IMG/VR virus record: IMGVR_UViG_3300005935_000076
Coordinates: 1 to 31,819 of that record
Length of the DNA: 31,819 nucleotides
Strand: one strand, 5' to 3'
Source of the DNA: a virus
Position 1 is the first letter of the stretch, and each line of letters begins with the position of its first letter. The position numbers were made by a program, and so were the translations under genes. Below, piece by piece: positions 7,448 to 15,099 of this stretch. The notes beneath the pieces are model-generated. The model was not told the origin of the DNA, searched no databases, and saw nothing but the letters and a program-made list of their open reading frames with translations.

Positions 7448-7978
7448 ATGCTTCAATATAAGCTATTTGACTTTGCTTGTCCTAAACGAACTGGAGGATT
7501 ATGGTTTTGGAAGGCTTCTCAGCTTGCAGGACTCGGTATGGGATTTACTAGGGCTTATGAATTAGAGGATGCTCCTAGAATACAAACTATGTTTCCCAGG
7601 GTAAATAAAGACAATAAATTAAGATTGTCTCTGGTTAGACATCCTTGTAATTGGTTGGCTAGTTATTATGTTAATACTCCACAGTATAGGGAGAGTTTTG
7701 ATACTTATGTTGAAGGAGTTCTTAGTTGTGGTTGCAGCCGTTCCGTTAAGAGACTGTTTGCTACTTATAAGGCTGATATAGTTTTAAGATTGGAAGACAT
7801 GCCGTGGGCTTATATTGAACTTTTGGAGTCATTAGGAGTAGGTGCGGAATACCGAGATAATGTAAGACAATTGAAGCCTCAAAATGTTTCTACGAATTTA
7901 CCGAAATGGAATCCTGAATTAAGGAAGCGGGTTATGAAAGTGGAAAAGGAAATGTGTGATGAGTACGAATACTTCTAA
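7448..7978 (+). CDS. Sulfotransferase-like protein
   Basis: A 176-residue protein resembling small sulfotransferases. CPKRTGGLWFWKAS (residues 11-24) corresponds to the 5'-phosphosulfate-binding loop PKSGTTWL. SLVRHPCNWLASYY (61-74), with Arg64 and Ser72, fits the 3'-phosphate-binding RxP...S motif. RLEDMPWAYIELLESLGV resembles the later YEDL segment. If active it would move sulfate from PAPS to a hydroxyl, perhaps of a glycan. It is short and the loop is altered, so activity is uncertain. Ribosome binding site GGAGG nine bases upstream. Confidence 0.66.
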   Translation: MLQYKLFDFACPKRTGGLWFWKASQLAGLGMGFTRAYELEDAPRIQTMFPRVNKDNKLRLSLVRHPCNWLASYYVNTPQYRESFDTYVEGVLSCGCSRSVKRLFATYKADIVLRLEDMPWAYIELLESLGVGAEYRDNVRQLKPQNVSTNLPKWNPELRKRVMKVEKEMCDEYEYF

Positions 7979-8693
7979 AAACATTGTTATGATCGTTGCT
8001 GAGATGAATGAAGTCCCTGGATTTTATGGTCGTCCTCTTCATAAGGTCAAGGGAAGACCTCTTATTCATTGGGTATATGACCGAGCTACACAGCTTAAAT
8101 TAGTCGATCAGGTGGTTATAGTATCTCCTGATGAAGAAGTATGGGATTATTGTCGAGAGCACCATTTGGGTCATATTACAATACAACATAAGATACCGGA
8201 TCAGACAGTTTTTGATTATTGTATAATGGCTTATTCTTGTATAAAAGTGGGTGTTTTGTCTAACGAACGTACTTATGATCGAATAATTTATTGGAATTGC
8301 AATGAGCCTTTAGTCGATCTTGAGGACGTAGAGCAGTTGATTGACACGATGAAGTATAACACATTGTGTCAGATTGCTACATTAGTGTCGGATATTGATG
8401 AAAAAGACGGTGAAGATCAAAACATTCTAAAGACGTTTGTACGACATAGGTGTTGTTGTAAATTTGTTACATCATCTTCGGTAGAAAAATTGAAGGGTGT
8501 TTGTGGTGTCTGGGGATTTGTGCCTGATGCTTTTTTAGAAATAGAAAAGATTCTTTATGACGAAGGAACTTTGATTCAAAATAAGTGGTTACAACTGGGA
8601 CTTGTAATTGATGCAGTCGAAATAGATCAATTACCGTTAGCTATAAATAGTCCGTCTGATCTTGTATTTTTGAATAAATTGATGGATGATTAG
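7959..8693 (+). CDS. CMP-sugar synthetase-like nucleotidyltransferase (KdsB/NeuA type)
   Basis: A 244-residue protein with the nucleotidyltransferase pattern: an N-terminal strand IVMIVAEMNEVPGFYGRPLHKVKGRPLI matching the R-x-x-S-x-R-L-P-x-K-P segment of CMP-KDO and CMP-sialate synthetases in spacing, though the usual Arg-Ser residues are changed. VDQVVIVSPDEEV follows, and near the end GVWGFVPDAFLEIE and a final SPSDLVFLNKL matching the family's DL-x2 helix. Likely role: activation of an acidic sugar with CTP, or a related nucleotidyl transfer. ATG 7959 has AAGGA eight bases upstream and overlaps the previous gene. Confidence 0.68.
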   Translation: MSTNTSKNIVMIVAEMNEVPGFYGRPLHKVKGRPLIHWVYDRATQLKLVDQVVIVSPDEEVWDYCREHHLGHITIQHKIPDQTVFDYCIMAYSCIKVGVLSNERTYDRIIYWNCNEPLVDLEDVEQLIDTMKYNTLCQIATLVSDIDEKDGEDQNILKTFVRHRCCCKFVTSSSVEKLKGVCGVWGFVPDAFLEIEKILYDEGTLIQNKWLQLGLVIDAVEIDQLPLAINSPSDLVFLNKLMDD

Positions 8694-8697
8694 TTAG

Positions 8698-9417
8698 ATG
8701 AAAAAAATAGAGATAGTAGCTCACTGTTATGCAAAAAAACATCGGCATTATGCTGATGGTCTGTTTTGCTGTATGAGTTCTCTGGTAGATAGTCGTTTAT
8801 CGGGTGTTGATGTAAAATTAACAGTATGTTGTACAAAAGATGATAAGTTAACTTTACAAGTGCTTGATTGGTTTCGTTGTTTTACTTTTAATTTTGAGAT
8901 TTGTTTTTTAACGGAAGCGGAAATAAGTCTTCGGGCCTTTGGGCGTAATAAAGTTGCTAAACAATCGGAGGCTGATATTGTATGGTTTGCTGATGTCGAT
9001 CAAATGTATAAGCCAGAAGTTTTTACACAATTAGCTGAGTGGTCATGGCCTGATAAAGCTTCTCTTTTGTTTTTGAAGGATATTAAAATAAGCACTACTC
9101 ATGCTCTTGGGGATGCTTTGCTAAAAAAAGCCTCCCAACAAAGATGTTTGATTGATATTGATGAATCGCAATTTACCAATAAGCATTATCATACAGCTAT
9201 TGGGGGAGTGCAAATTGTTCATGGGGATTTCGCTCGAAAGTATGGATATTTACAACGTTGGTTTAAGAATGGCTACAAGGGCCGAGACAACCCGTTTAAG
9301 CGTCGATGCAGGGATGATGTGAGGTATCGTAGGTTTTGTGGAAGAAAGGCTCCATTAATGGGCATTGACGTTCCTGGCATGTATAGGATTAGACACACAG
9401 AAAGCACACATGGATGA
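8698..9417 (+). CDS. Glycosyltransferase-like protein, tandem copy 1
   Basis: A 239-residue GT-A-like protein. It has LTVCCTKDD (residues 41-49), ADIVWFADVDQ with Asp99-Val-Asp101 as the DxD motif, GGVQIVHGDFARKYGY as the acceptor-side segment, and RIRHTESTHG at the end. The next gene is a clear tandem paralogue with the same motifs in the same order. The DxD is intact in this copy, so it is the likelier active enzyme. Substrate is unknown. The stop overlaps the next start by four bases. Confidence 0.75.
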   Translation: MKKIEIVAHCYAKKHRHYADGLFCCMSSLVDSRLSGVDVKLTVCCTKDDKLTLQVLDWFRCFTFNFEICFLTEAEISLRAFGRNKVAKQSEADIVWFADVDQMYKPEVFTQLAEWSWPDKASLLFLKDIKISTTHALGDALLKKASQQRCLIDIDESQFTNKHYHTAIGGVQIVHGDFARKYGYLQRWFKNGYKGRDNPFKRRCRDDVRYRRFCGRKAPLMGIDVPGMYRIRHTESTHG

Positions 9418-10142
9418 AAGAAATTGAAGTAATCACACACTGTTATTCCAAAACAATGACTCAATACGTTAATGCATTGTCATATCAGTTGAATTCGTTG
9501 ATTTTATATCCGCCGAAGAATTGTAAAGTCACAATTACTGTGTGTTGCACAAAGGACGACCATGCCGTTAATTGGACTGTAGGCTATTATTCAATGCAAA
9601 CATTACCGTCATGTAATATCAGAACTAGTTTTTTTCCTATCGAAGAACTTGGCATCCGTATGGTGGGTCGAAATTATGTAGCTAAGAGAACCAAAGCTGA
9701 CATAGTGTGGTTTGCCGATACTAATTATTTTTTTGGTAAAGGATTATTTGATGAATTAGCTTCTATAATGTGGCCGGAAGATGTTACTATGATATATCCT
9801 AAAACAGTACAAATTTCTAAAGATCATATAACTGGAGATGAGACATTAAACAAAGTCAGAGAAAAGCATAGTACGCTTGATGTGGACCCCGCTCATTATG
9901 AGGAACAAGTGCATGGATTTCCTATTGGAGGGACACAGATTGTTAAGGGTGATTTTGCTAGGGAACATGGGTATTGTGACAAACGCTTGAAAGAAGAAGG
10001 TTGGAAAGTACAAGACATTCCGTTTACTTACACACATGGAGATGGTAGATTTAGAAAATTGTGTAAGGCACATGGAAAATTAAGAAAAGTTGATTTGCCA
10101 AATGTTTTTAGGATACGACACAGTGAAACGACACATGTTTAG
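9414..10142 (+). CDS. Glycosyltransferase-like protein, tandem copy 2 with altered DxD
   Basis: A 242-residue paralogue of the preceding protein: ITVCCTKDD, KADIVWFADTNYFF, GGTQIVKGDFAREHGY and RIRHSETTHV align in order. The metal-binding DxD of copy 1 reads Asp102-Thr-Asn104 here, so the second aspartate is lost. Copy 2 may use a different donor, be metal-independent, or act as a non-catalytic partner of copy 1. Overlap of the two genes suggests co-translation. Confidence 0.74.
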   Translation: MKEIEVITHCYSKTMTQYVNALSYQLNSLILYPPKNCKVTITVCCTKDDHAVNWTVGYYSMQTLPSCNIRTSFFPIEELGIRMVGRNYVAKRTKADIVWFADTNYFFGKGLFDELASIMWPEDVTMIYPKTVQISKDHITGDETLNKVREKHSTLDVDPAHYEEQVHGFPIGGTQIVKGDFAREHGYCDKRLKEEGWKVQDIPFTYTHGDGRFRKLCKAHGKLRKVDLPNVFRIRHSETTHV

Positions 10143-10150
10143 AGAAAAAA

Positions 10151-10396
10151 ATGAGTAAAATTACAAGTAGAGAACAAATAGTTTCGTTGGCAGACAATAT
10201 CCGTCATCGTAGAAATAGATTAGGGTTGTCTCAGCGGGTGTTAGCTGAACGTATGGGTGTACCACAGCCTCGTGTGTCTGATTTAGAGTGTGAACGGAAT
10301 GATAATCCTCAATTACAAACTATGATTGCTTTAGCGAACGCTTTGGGCACTAATTTGTCGAAGCTTTTGAAAATAAGCTATAAGGAAGAACAATGA
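10151..10396 (+). CDS. XRE/Cro-CI family transcriptional regulator
   Basis: An 81-residue single helix-turn-helix protein. IRHRRNRLGLSQRVLAERMGV then PQPRVSDLECERNDNPQLQTMIALANALG is the full five-helix XRE domain, with LSQRVLAERMGVPQPRVSDLE as the DNA-reading part. It most likely represses or activates a nearby phage promoter. The palindrome inside the promoter at 11405-11433, one kilobase downstream, is an obvious candidate operator, but the link is inference. The stop overlaps the next start (ATGA). Confidence 0.88.
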   Translation: MSKITSREQIVSLADNIRHRRNRLGLSQRVLAERMGVPQPRVSDLECERNDNPQLQTMIALANALGTNLSKLLKISYKEEQ

Positions 10397-11352
10397 GAAT
10401 TTTGGTCACAGGGGCGGCTGGATTCATTGGCTATCATGTATGTAAGAGATTGCTTGTAACAGGCCATGATGTTTACGGAATAGATAATTTGAATGATTAT
10501 TATGATAAATCTTTGAAAAAAGCTCGTTTAGCAAATTTGATTGATTATTCTAATTTCACATTCTGCTGTTATGATATTACAGATCAAGATAGTATTGATT
10601 CTTGGTTTGATAATAATCGTCCTGAAATAGTTATTCATCTTGCAGCAGAAGTGGGTGTTCGTAATTCATTAAAAAATCCGCAAGCTTATGTTAATACCAA
10701 TATAGTTGGATTTTTGAATATTCTTGAAGGTTGCAAACGAAATGAAGTTAAACACTTAATCTATGCTTCGTCTAGTTCTGTATATGGTGGTAATGATTTA
10801 ATTCCTTTTTCAGAAGAACATAATGTAGATCGACCATGTAGTTTGTATGGAGCTACTAAAAAAGCTAATGAGTTGATGGCTCATACTTATAGTCATTTGC
10901 ATTTTTTGCAGACAACTGGACTTCGATTTTTTACTGTATATGGGCCTTGGGGAAGACCCGATATGTCTTATTTTTTGTTCACTAAAGCTATTTTGGAAAA
11001 CAAACCTATTGATGTTTTTAATCATGGTCAAATGAAAAGGGATTTTACTTATATTGATGATATTGTTGATGGAGTAATAGCAATTCTCAATAGAAAAAGA
11101 CTTCCTCTATATTCTGTTTATAACATTGGAAATAATCAAGTAGTCTGGCTTGATCATTTTATTGAGTTGATTGAAGATGGTTTAGGGAAAAAAGCTGTAA
11201 AAAACATGATGTCTATGCAGGGTGGGGATGTCATAGCAACTTATGCTAATATAGATAAAATAGCCAAAGATACTGGTTTCCGTCCAAGTGTTTCTTTAGA
11301 AGAAGGCATAAAGCGATTTTTGAAGTGGTACAAGGATTTTTATACAGTGTAG
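10393..11352 (+). CDS. NAD-dependent sugar epimerase, UDP-glucuronate 4-epimerase-like
   Basis: A 319-residue extended short-chain dehydrogenase. GAAGFIG (7-13) binds NAD. Ser126-Ser129 in ASSSSVYG and Tyr152-x3-Lys156 in LYGATK are the catalytic triad. LRFFTVYGPWGRPDMSYF is typical of UDP-glucuronate/UDP-glucose 4-epimerases of the capsule (CapI/Gae) branch. It would interconvert UDP-glucuronate and UDP-galacturonate. The UDP-glucose 6-dehydrogenase at 15100, which makes UDP-glucuronate, supports that assignment. Length is normal for the family. Substrate choice between UDP-glucuronate and UDP-hexose is inferred. Confidence 0.85.
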   Translation: MRILVTGAAGFIGYHVCKRLLVTGHDVYGIDNLNDYYDKSLKKARLANLIDYSNFTFCCYDITDQDSIDSWFDNNRPEIVIHLAAEVGVRNSLKNPQAYVNTNIVGFLNILEGCKRNEVKHLIYASSSSVYGGNDLIPFSEEHNVDRPCSLYGATKKANELMAHTYSHLHFLQTTGLRFFTVYGPWGRPDMSYFLFTKAILENKPIDVFNHGQMKRDFTYIDDIVDGVIAILNRKRLPLYSVYNIGNNQVVWLDHFIELIEDGLGKKAVKNMMSMQGGDVIATYANIDKIAKDTGFRPSVSLEEGIKRFLKWYKDFYTV

Positions 11353-11404
11353 TGGGTTGATTTAGGGGAATTTCAATTATTTGTCAAAAAATGATGAATG
11401 TCTG

Positions 11405-11433
11405 TTGACAATCTATACGATAAACGGTATAGT
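11405..11433 (+). promoter_or_regulatory. Consensus sigma70 promoter with internal palindrome (possible operator)
   Basis: TTGACA (11405-11410) and TATAGT (11428-11433) are separated by exactly 17 bases, an almost perfect vegetative promoter. A perfect inverted repeat CTATAC / GTATAG (11413-11418 and 11427-11432) fills the spacer and overlaps the -10, where a repressor would block RNA polymerase. It drives the gene starting at 11489 and probably the long block after it. Confidence 0.8.
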
Positions 11434-11488
11434 AAGAAAGCGTTGTGGGGAAAACGAGTTTAATTCTTATTTGAATAGGAGAAGAATT

Positions 11489-11821
11489 ATGACACAAAAT
11501 GTGTTTGATTGTGTATGGTTTGGGGGCATGTTTGAAAGATCGAAAATACAAGATATTTTGGATTCCGTAGTTGGTGTAGAGGTTGTGTTTGGACCAACAG
11601 CTGAATATACAGTACCATTTGTACAGCTTTGGAATAATAAGACAAATTGCCTTTGGCACAAAATAAATTATAAATCTTTAGTAAATGCTTGTTCACATAT
11701 TAAGACAGCAAAGGGTATATCTACTAAGGATTTCATTAAAATGGGAATTGAACAAGTTTGCATGCCGGAAGATTTGCCTGAAAATGTCTACGTATTAGTC
11801 CATTACAAGGAGGAATCATGA
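11489..11821 (+). CDS. Hypothetical protein
   Basis: A 110-residue protein of unknown function. The frame is open from further upstream (TTG at 11381), but a consensus promoter sits inside that extension, whose predicted transcript starts near 11440, and AGGAG lies seven bases before the ATG at 11489. I therefore start it there (MTQNVFDCVWFGGMF). It has an alternating hydrophobic N-terminal part and a helical middle. It is the first gene of the block driven by the 11.4-kb promoter. Its stop overlaps the next start. Confidence 0.7.
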   Translation: MTQNVFDCVWFGGMFERSKIQDILDSVVGVEVVFGPTAEYTVPFVQLWNNKTNCLWHKINYKSLVNACSHIKTAKGISTKDFIKMGIEQVCMPEDLPENVYVLVHYKEES

Positions 11822-12051
11822 ATTTGTATATATTGAGTAATAAAAAATCTGTGGGTTGGGATTGTATTACTTCTATGTTAATGGCTGCGTCTTCCAGAAA
11901 AGAAGCTATTAAAGATTCATTGAAAGAAGCAGAGCAAAACACAAGCTATACTTGGGCAAAAAAGGAAGACATAAAAACTGAGCGTATAGGAATTTATCAA
12001 GGGAAACGAACAACCCCATTTGTACTTTTGCGACATGTTTTTTATGGATAA
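11818..12051 (+). CDS. Hypothetical small protein
   Basis: A 77-residue protein with a beta strand (NLYILSNKKSVGWD), a helix (SRKEAIKDSLKEAEQ) and another strand pair. The layout resembles small phage proteins of unknown role seen in early regions. A strong ribosome binding site (AAGGAGG) precedes the ATG, which overlaps the previous stop (ATGA). No motif points to a function. Confidence 0.65.
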   Translation: MNLYILSNKKSVGWDCITSMLMAASSRKEAIKDSLKEAEQNTSYTWAKKEDIKTERIGIYQGKRTTPFVLLRHVFYG

Positions 12052-12074
12052 TAAACAAAATAAGGAGAAATAAA

Positions 12075-12368
12075 ATGAAAGTTTATGTAGACAAGGCAAG
12101 GGAAGTTGTAACAAGACAAGAATGTACTAAACTCAAGTGTGACTTGTGTGGCTCTATTGCGGAATATCCACAAAACGAAGCCTGGGAATGGGGTGGGGCT
12201 GGGACTGCCAGAGGAAACCTTGAATACCACTGGTCTATGGATGGCGAATACACTCCATACAGACATGATTTATGTTTTATGTGTGCTCAAGCTCTTGGGG
12301 ATGCAATAATTAATCGACAGGCAGCATTGCTTGAGTTGATTGGTCGTGAATCTGAAGAGGAAGAATAA
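12075..12368 (+). CDS. Small zinc-knuckle protein
   Basis: A 97-residue protein with two CxxC pairs: KCDLCG (around residue 22) and LCFMCA (around residue 67). The pattern predicts one zinc site. The middle is rich in Gly and Trp (EWGGAGTARGN). The C-terminus is an acidic helix. Possible DNA/RNA-binding or protein-interaction role; no family can be named. Ribosome binding site AAGGAG. Confidence 0.68.
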   Translation: MKVYVDKAREVVTRQECTKLKCDLCGSIAEYPQNEAWEWGGAGTARGNLEYHWSMDGEYTPYRHDLCFMCAQALGDAIINRQAALLELIGRESEEEE

Positions 12369-12371
12369 ATA

Positions 12372-12869
12372 ATGTCAAAAAATTCTTATGATGATATTAG
12401 TGGATTAGTACGCTCATTGGCTTCCGGTTATTCAATCAAGACGGGTTTGGCCTTGGATGAGTGTTTGTGGGCAGCAAATTCAGGATTTTCGAGTGCCCTG
12501 AAAAATTTCAATCCTCAAAAAAGTTCTCTTTCTACATGGGCATACATAAAAGTACAAAGCAGTCTTTCGGAATACAAAAAGAATCAAGATAAAAAGCAAG
12601 TAAATTTGGCCAGAACAACTGTGTTTAACGAGAAAACAATGAGTTCCGAGGATTCTAAATTTGATTTGCGTGATTTCTTATTTGAGTTATCCGATGATGC
12701 CAAAACATTAGTCAAATTGGCTGTAGAGAATACTTCGGAAACATTTTCTCTTGGAAGGAAACAGAAGCGGTTGAGGAAGGAGATGTTTCTTGAAATAGCA
12801 AAAAAATTGCAGTGGACAAAGATTCGTATAGCTAATTCTTTCGTAGAGATAAGAGAGGCTCTCGTTTGA
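12372..12869 (+). CDS. Sigma-70-like protein (region 2-like)
   Basis: A 165-residue protein. Residues 11-70 (LVRSLASGYSIKTGLALDECLWAANSGFSSAL, then FNPQKSSLSTWAYIKVQSSLSEY) follow the sigma region 2 plan: a helix, an acidic DEC-type turn, a helix ending in a phenylalanine-rich turn, then STWAYIKV where sigma factors read the -10. After a linker, LSDDAKTLVKLAVE and a basic C-terminal helix-turn-helix-like part could stand in for region 4. It may redirect RNA polymerase to phage promoters such as the repeated TTGATA element. It is short and divergent, so the function is inferred. Confidence 0.6.
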   Translation: MSKNSYDDISGLVRSLASGYSIKTGLALDECLWAANSGFSSALKNFNPQKSSLSTWAYIKVQSSLSEYKKNQDKKQVNLARTTVFNEKTMSSEDSKFDLRDFLFELSDDAKTLVKLAVENTSETFSLGRKQKRLRKEMFLEIAKKLQWTKIRIANSFVEIREALV

Positions 12870-14206
12870 TGGAGTTATTGGGATTTCAAAAAGAATGTAT
12901 TGAGAAAATCATTCAATTTAATGGGCGGTCGCTAATAGCCGCTGAGATGGGCTTGGGGAAGACTATTGTGGCTTTGTATTGGGCTAAGGATAATCCCCAA
13001 GTATTTCCTATGATCGTGTTGTGTCCTGCTGTGGTGAAGTATCATTGGGAGAATGAAGCTAAGGCCGCTGGGTTGACTACAACGGTCCTTGAGGGACAAA
13101 CGGTATATGAAGCAGCAAAAGAGCAGATAATAATCCTCAATTATGACATTCTTCGATTTTGGGTGGATAAGTTGCGCAGCTTAAAGCCAAATACAGTTGT
13201 TATTGATGAGAGTCAAAATTTGCAGGATTCCCGAACTAAGAAAACCAAGGCTACTAAAAAACTATGTAAGGGGATTTCAAATATATTGGCATTAAGTGGA
13301 ACTCCGTTAAATAGGCCCATTGAATTTTTTTCGACTTTGAACATATTATGGCCCTTTGATTTTTCGTCACGATGGACGTATTGTCATCGGTATTGTGATC
13401 CGAAGCACAGACCTTGGGGATGGGAATTTAAGGGAGCTACAAATACAAAAGAATTACATGAGAAGTTGGTAGAAAAGGGAATGCTCCGGTACCGGACTTG
13501 CGACGTAATGAAGGATATGCCATTAAAAACTAGGTGTGTTAACACAATACCCCTGACAAATCCTAATGAGTATCGACAAGCAACTGATAATTTTAGAGAG
13601 TGGCTACAAAAGAGGAATCCAAAAGGAGCTAAGAGAGCACTCAAAGCGGAAGCTATGACGAAAATAGGTTATTTGTTGCGGTTGTCGGCTAGATTGAAAA
13701 TGCAATATGTGATAGACTGGGCAAACGAATTTTTAGCTAATTCTGATGAAAAACTAGTTTTATTCGCTATTCATAAACAGATGATAACCGGATTGAAAGA
13801 GGGTATTAAAGCAAAGTCGGTCGTGGTTGATGGTAGTATTATTGGACCAAAACGATTTGAAAACATAGAACAGTTTCAAAATGATAAAAAGACCCGCTTA
13901 TTTATTGGTAATATCAAAGCAGCTTCAACGGGCATTACCCTTACAGCAGCTAATTATTTGGCTGTGTGTGAGTTACCTTGGCAACCGGCCACTTTGTTAC
14001 AAGTTGAAAAACGAATACATCGTATTGGAACTACGAAACCTTGTTGGATATACTATTTAATTGCGAAAGATACTTTGGAATCTAAGTTGTGTTCAGTTTT
14101 GCAAGAGAAACAAAAAGTAATGTCGGCTATAATAGACGGTGGAGAGCAGGAAACAGATTTGGATATTTACAGTCAATTAACTAGGGATTTATTGAAAGGA
14201 AAATAA
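12869..14206 (+). CDS. SNF2-type superfamily II helicase/translocase
   Basis: A 445-residue ATPase. Motif I is EMGLGKT (26-32), motif Ia lies in IVLCPAVVKYHWENE, motif II is DESQ (113-116), motif III is LALSGTPLNRP, and motifs V and VI are AASTGITLTAANYLAVCELPWQP and QVEKRIHRIG. The closest resemblance is to the small SMARCAL1-like SNF2 proteins of phages, which move on DNA and are thought to act at forks or in recombination. It has no extra domains. The ATG overlaps the previous stop (TGATG) and it is followed closely by the primase. Confidence 0.9.
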   Translation: MELLGFQKECIEKIIQFNGRSLIAAEMGLGKTIVALYWAKDNPQVFPMIVLCPAVVKYHWENEAKAAGLTTTVLEGQTVYEAAKEQIIILNYDILRFWVDKLRSLKPNTVVIDESQNLQDSRTKKTKATKKLCKGISNILALSGTPLNRPIEFFSTLNILWPFDFSSRWTYCHRYCDPKHRPWGWEFKGATNTKELHEKLVEKGMLRYRTCDVMKDMPLKTRCVNTIPLTNPNEYRQATDNFREWLQKRNPKGAKRALKAEAMTKIGYLLRLSARLKMQYVIDWANEFLANSDEKLVLFAIHKQMITGLKEGIKAKSVVVDGSIIGPKRFENIEQFQNDKKTRLFIGNIKAASTGITLTAANYLAVCELPWQPATLLQVEKRIHRIGTTKPCWIYYLIAKDTLESKLCSVLQEKQKVMSAIIDGGEQETDLDIYSQLTRDLLKGK

Positions 14207-14209
14207 CTG

Positions 14210-15082
14210 ATGATTCAAGAATTCTTAGAACAGCAACGAATAGAATACTTTGAAGAAGGTGAGCATCATCATGTTAGAGAAGGTTGGATCGGCGTAGATT
14301 GTCCATATTGTGGATCAACAGAATGTCACATGGGAATTAATATTGATCGAGCTTATTCTGTTTGTTGGAAGTGTGGTCCTCATTCTTTGTTGAAATTGCT
14401 TGTAGATTTGACGGGACAACCTTGGTCGGTATGTAAGGAAGTCATAAAGTCTATTCAAAAGCGTCCTGGAACAGATCAGGAATTAAAACAAACAGGTACT
14501 TTGAAAATACCAAGTGGTGTTGGGTCTTTGGAATATGCTCATCTTAAATATCTCATTAAGAGGGGATTTGATCCTGTAATAACTGAAAAGTTATGGGGAG
14601 TTAAAGGAATAAGTCTTTCAAGTCGATTAGCTTGGCGATTGTGGATTCCTATTTATTATCGAGGAGAATTGGTTAGTTGGACTACTAGAGACATTAATGA
14701 CAATTCTGGATTGCGATATATATCAGCTTCAAAAGATGAAGAAAAAATACCACATAAGAATCTTTTATATGGAGAAGACTTAGCTCATCATGCAATAATT
14801 ATCCATGAAGGGCCATTAGACGCTTGGAAGACTGGTCCTGGAGGTGTAGCTATAATGGGATTATTGTGGACTCCGGCTCAGTTTCAAAAGATGATACAAT
14901 ATCCAGTTAGAGTAGTGTGTTTTGATAATGAAATAGAAGCTCAGAAACGAGCCGATAAGTTGGCGAATGAGTTAAAGTGTTATCCTGGTGAGACACATAT
15001 TATACAAATTGAGTCGGGAGAAGACGTTGCTGCGGCTAGTGAAGAAGAGGTTGCAGAAATTAGAGATTGTTTTTTAGTTTAG
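14210..15082 (+). CDS. DNA primase (CHC2-type zinc finger plus Toprim)
   Basis: A 290-residue primase. The zinc finger uses Cys31, Cys34, Cys52 and Cys55 (DCPYCG and VCWKCG). The Toprim fold includes the catalytic glutamate Glu200 in IIIHEGPLDAWK and the acidic segment FDNEIEAQKRA with Asp239, where the usual DxD reads D-N-E. It would make RNA primers for the phage replisome with the DnaB-like helicase at 18266. It is shorter than DnaG and lacks a helicase domain, so helicase and primase are separate proteins here. Three bases separate it from the upstream helicase gene. Confidence 0.88.
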   Translation: MIQEFLEQQRIEYFEEGEHHHVREGWIGVDCPYCGSTECHMGINIDRAYSVCWKCGPHSLLKLLVDLTGQPWSVCKEVIKSIQKRPGTDQELKQTGTLKIPSGVGSLEYAHLKYLIKRGFDPVITEKLWGVKGISLSSRLAWRLWIPIYYRGELVSWTTRDINDNSGLRYISASKDEEKIPHKNLLYGEDLAHHAIIIHEGPLDAWKTGPGGVAIMGLLWTPAQFQKMIQYPVRVVCFDNEIEAQKRADKLANELKCYPGETHIIQIESGEDVAAASEEEVAEIRDCFLV

Positions 15083-15099
15083 AAAAGGGAATTATAAAA

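Noticed and set aside
11381-11488. TTG-initiated extension of the 11489 gene
   Set aside because: A consensus promoter lies inside it, so the normal transcript cannot encode it.
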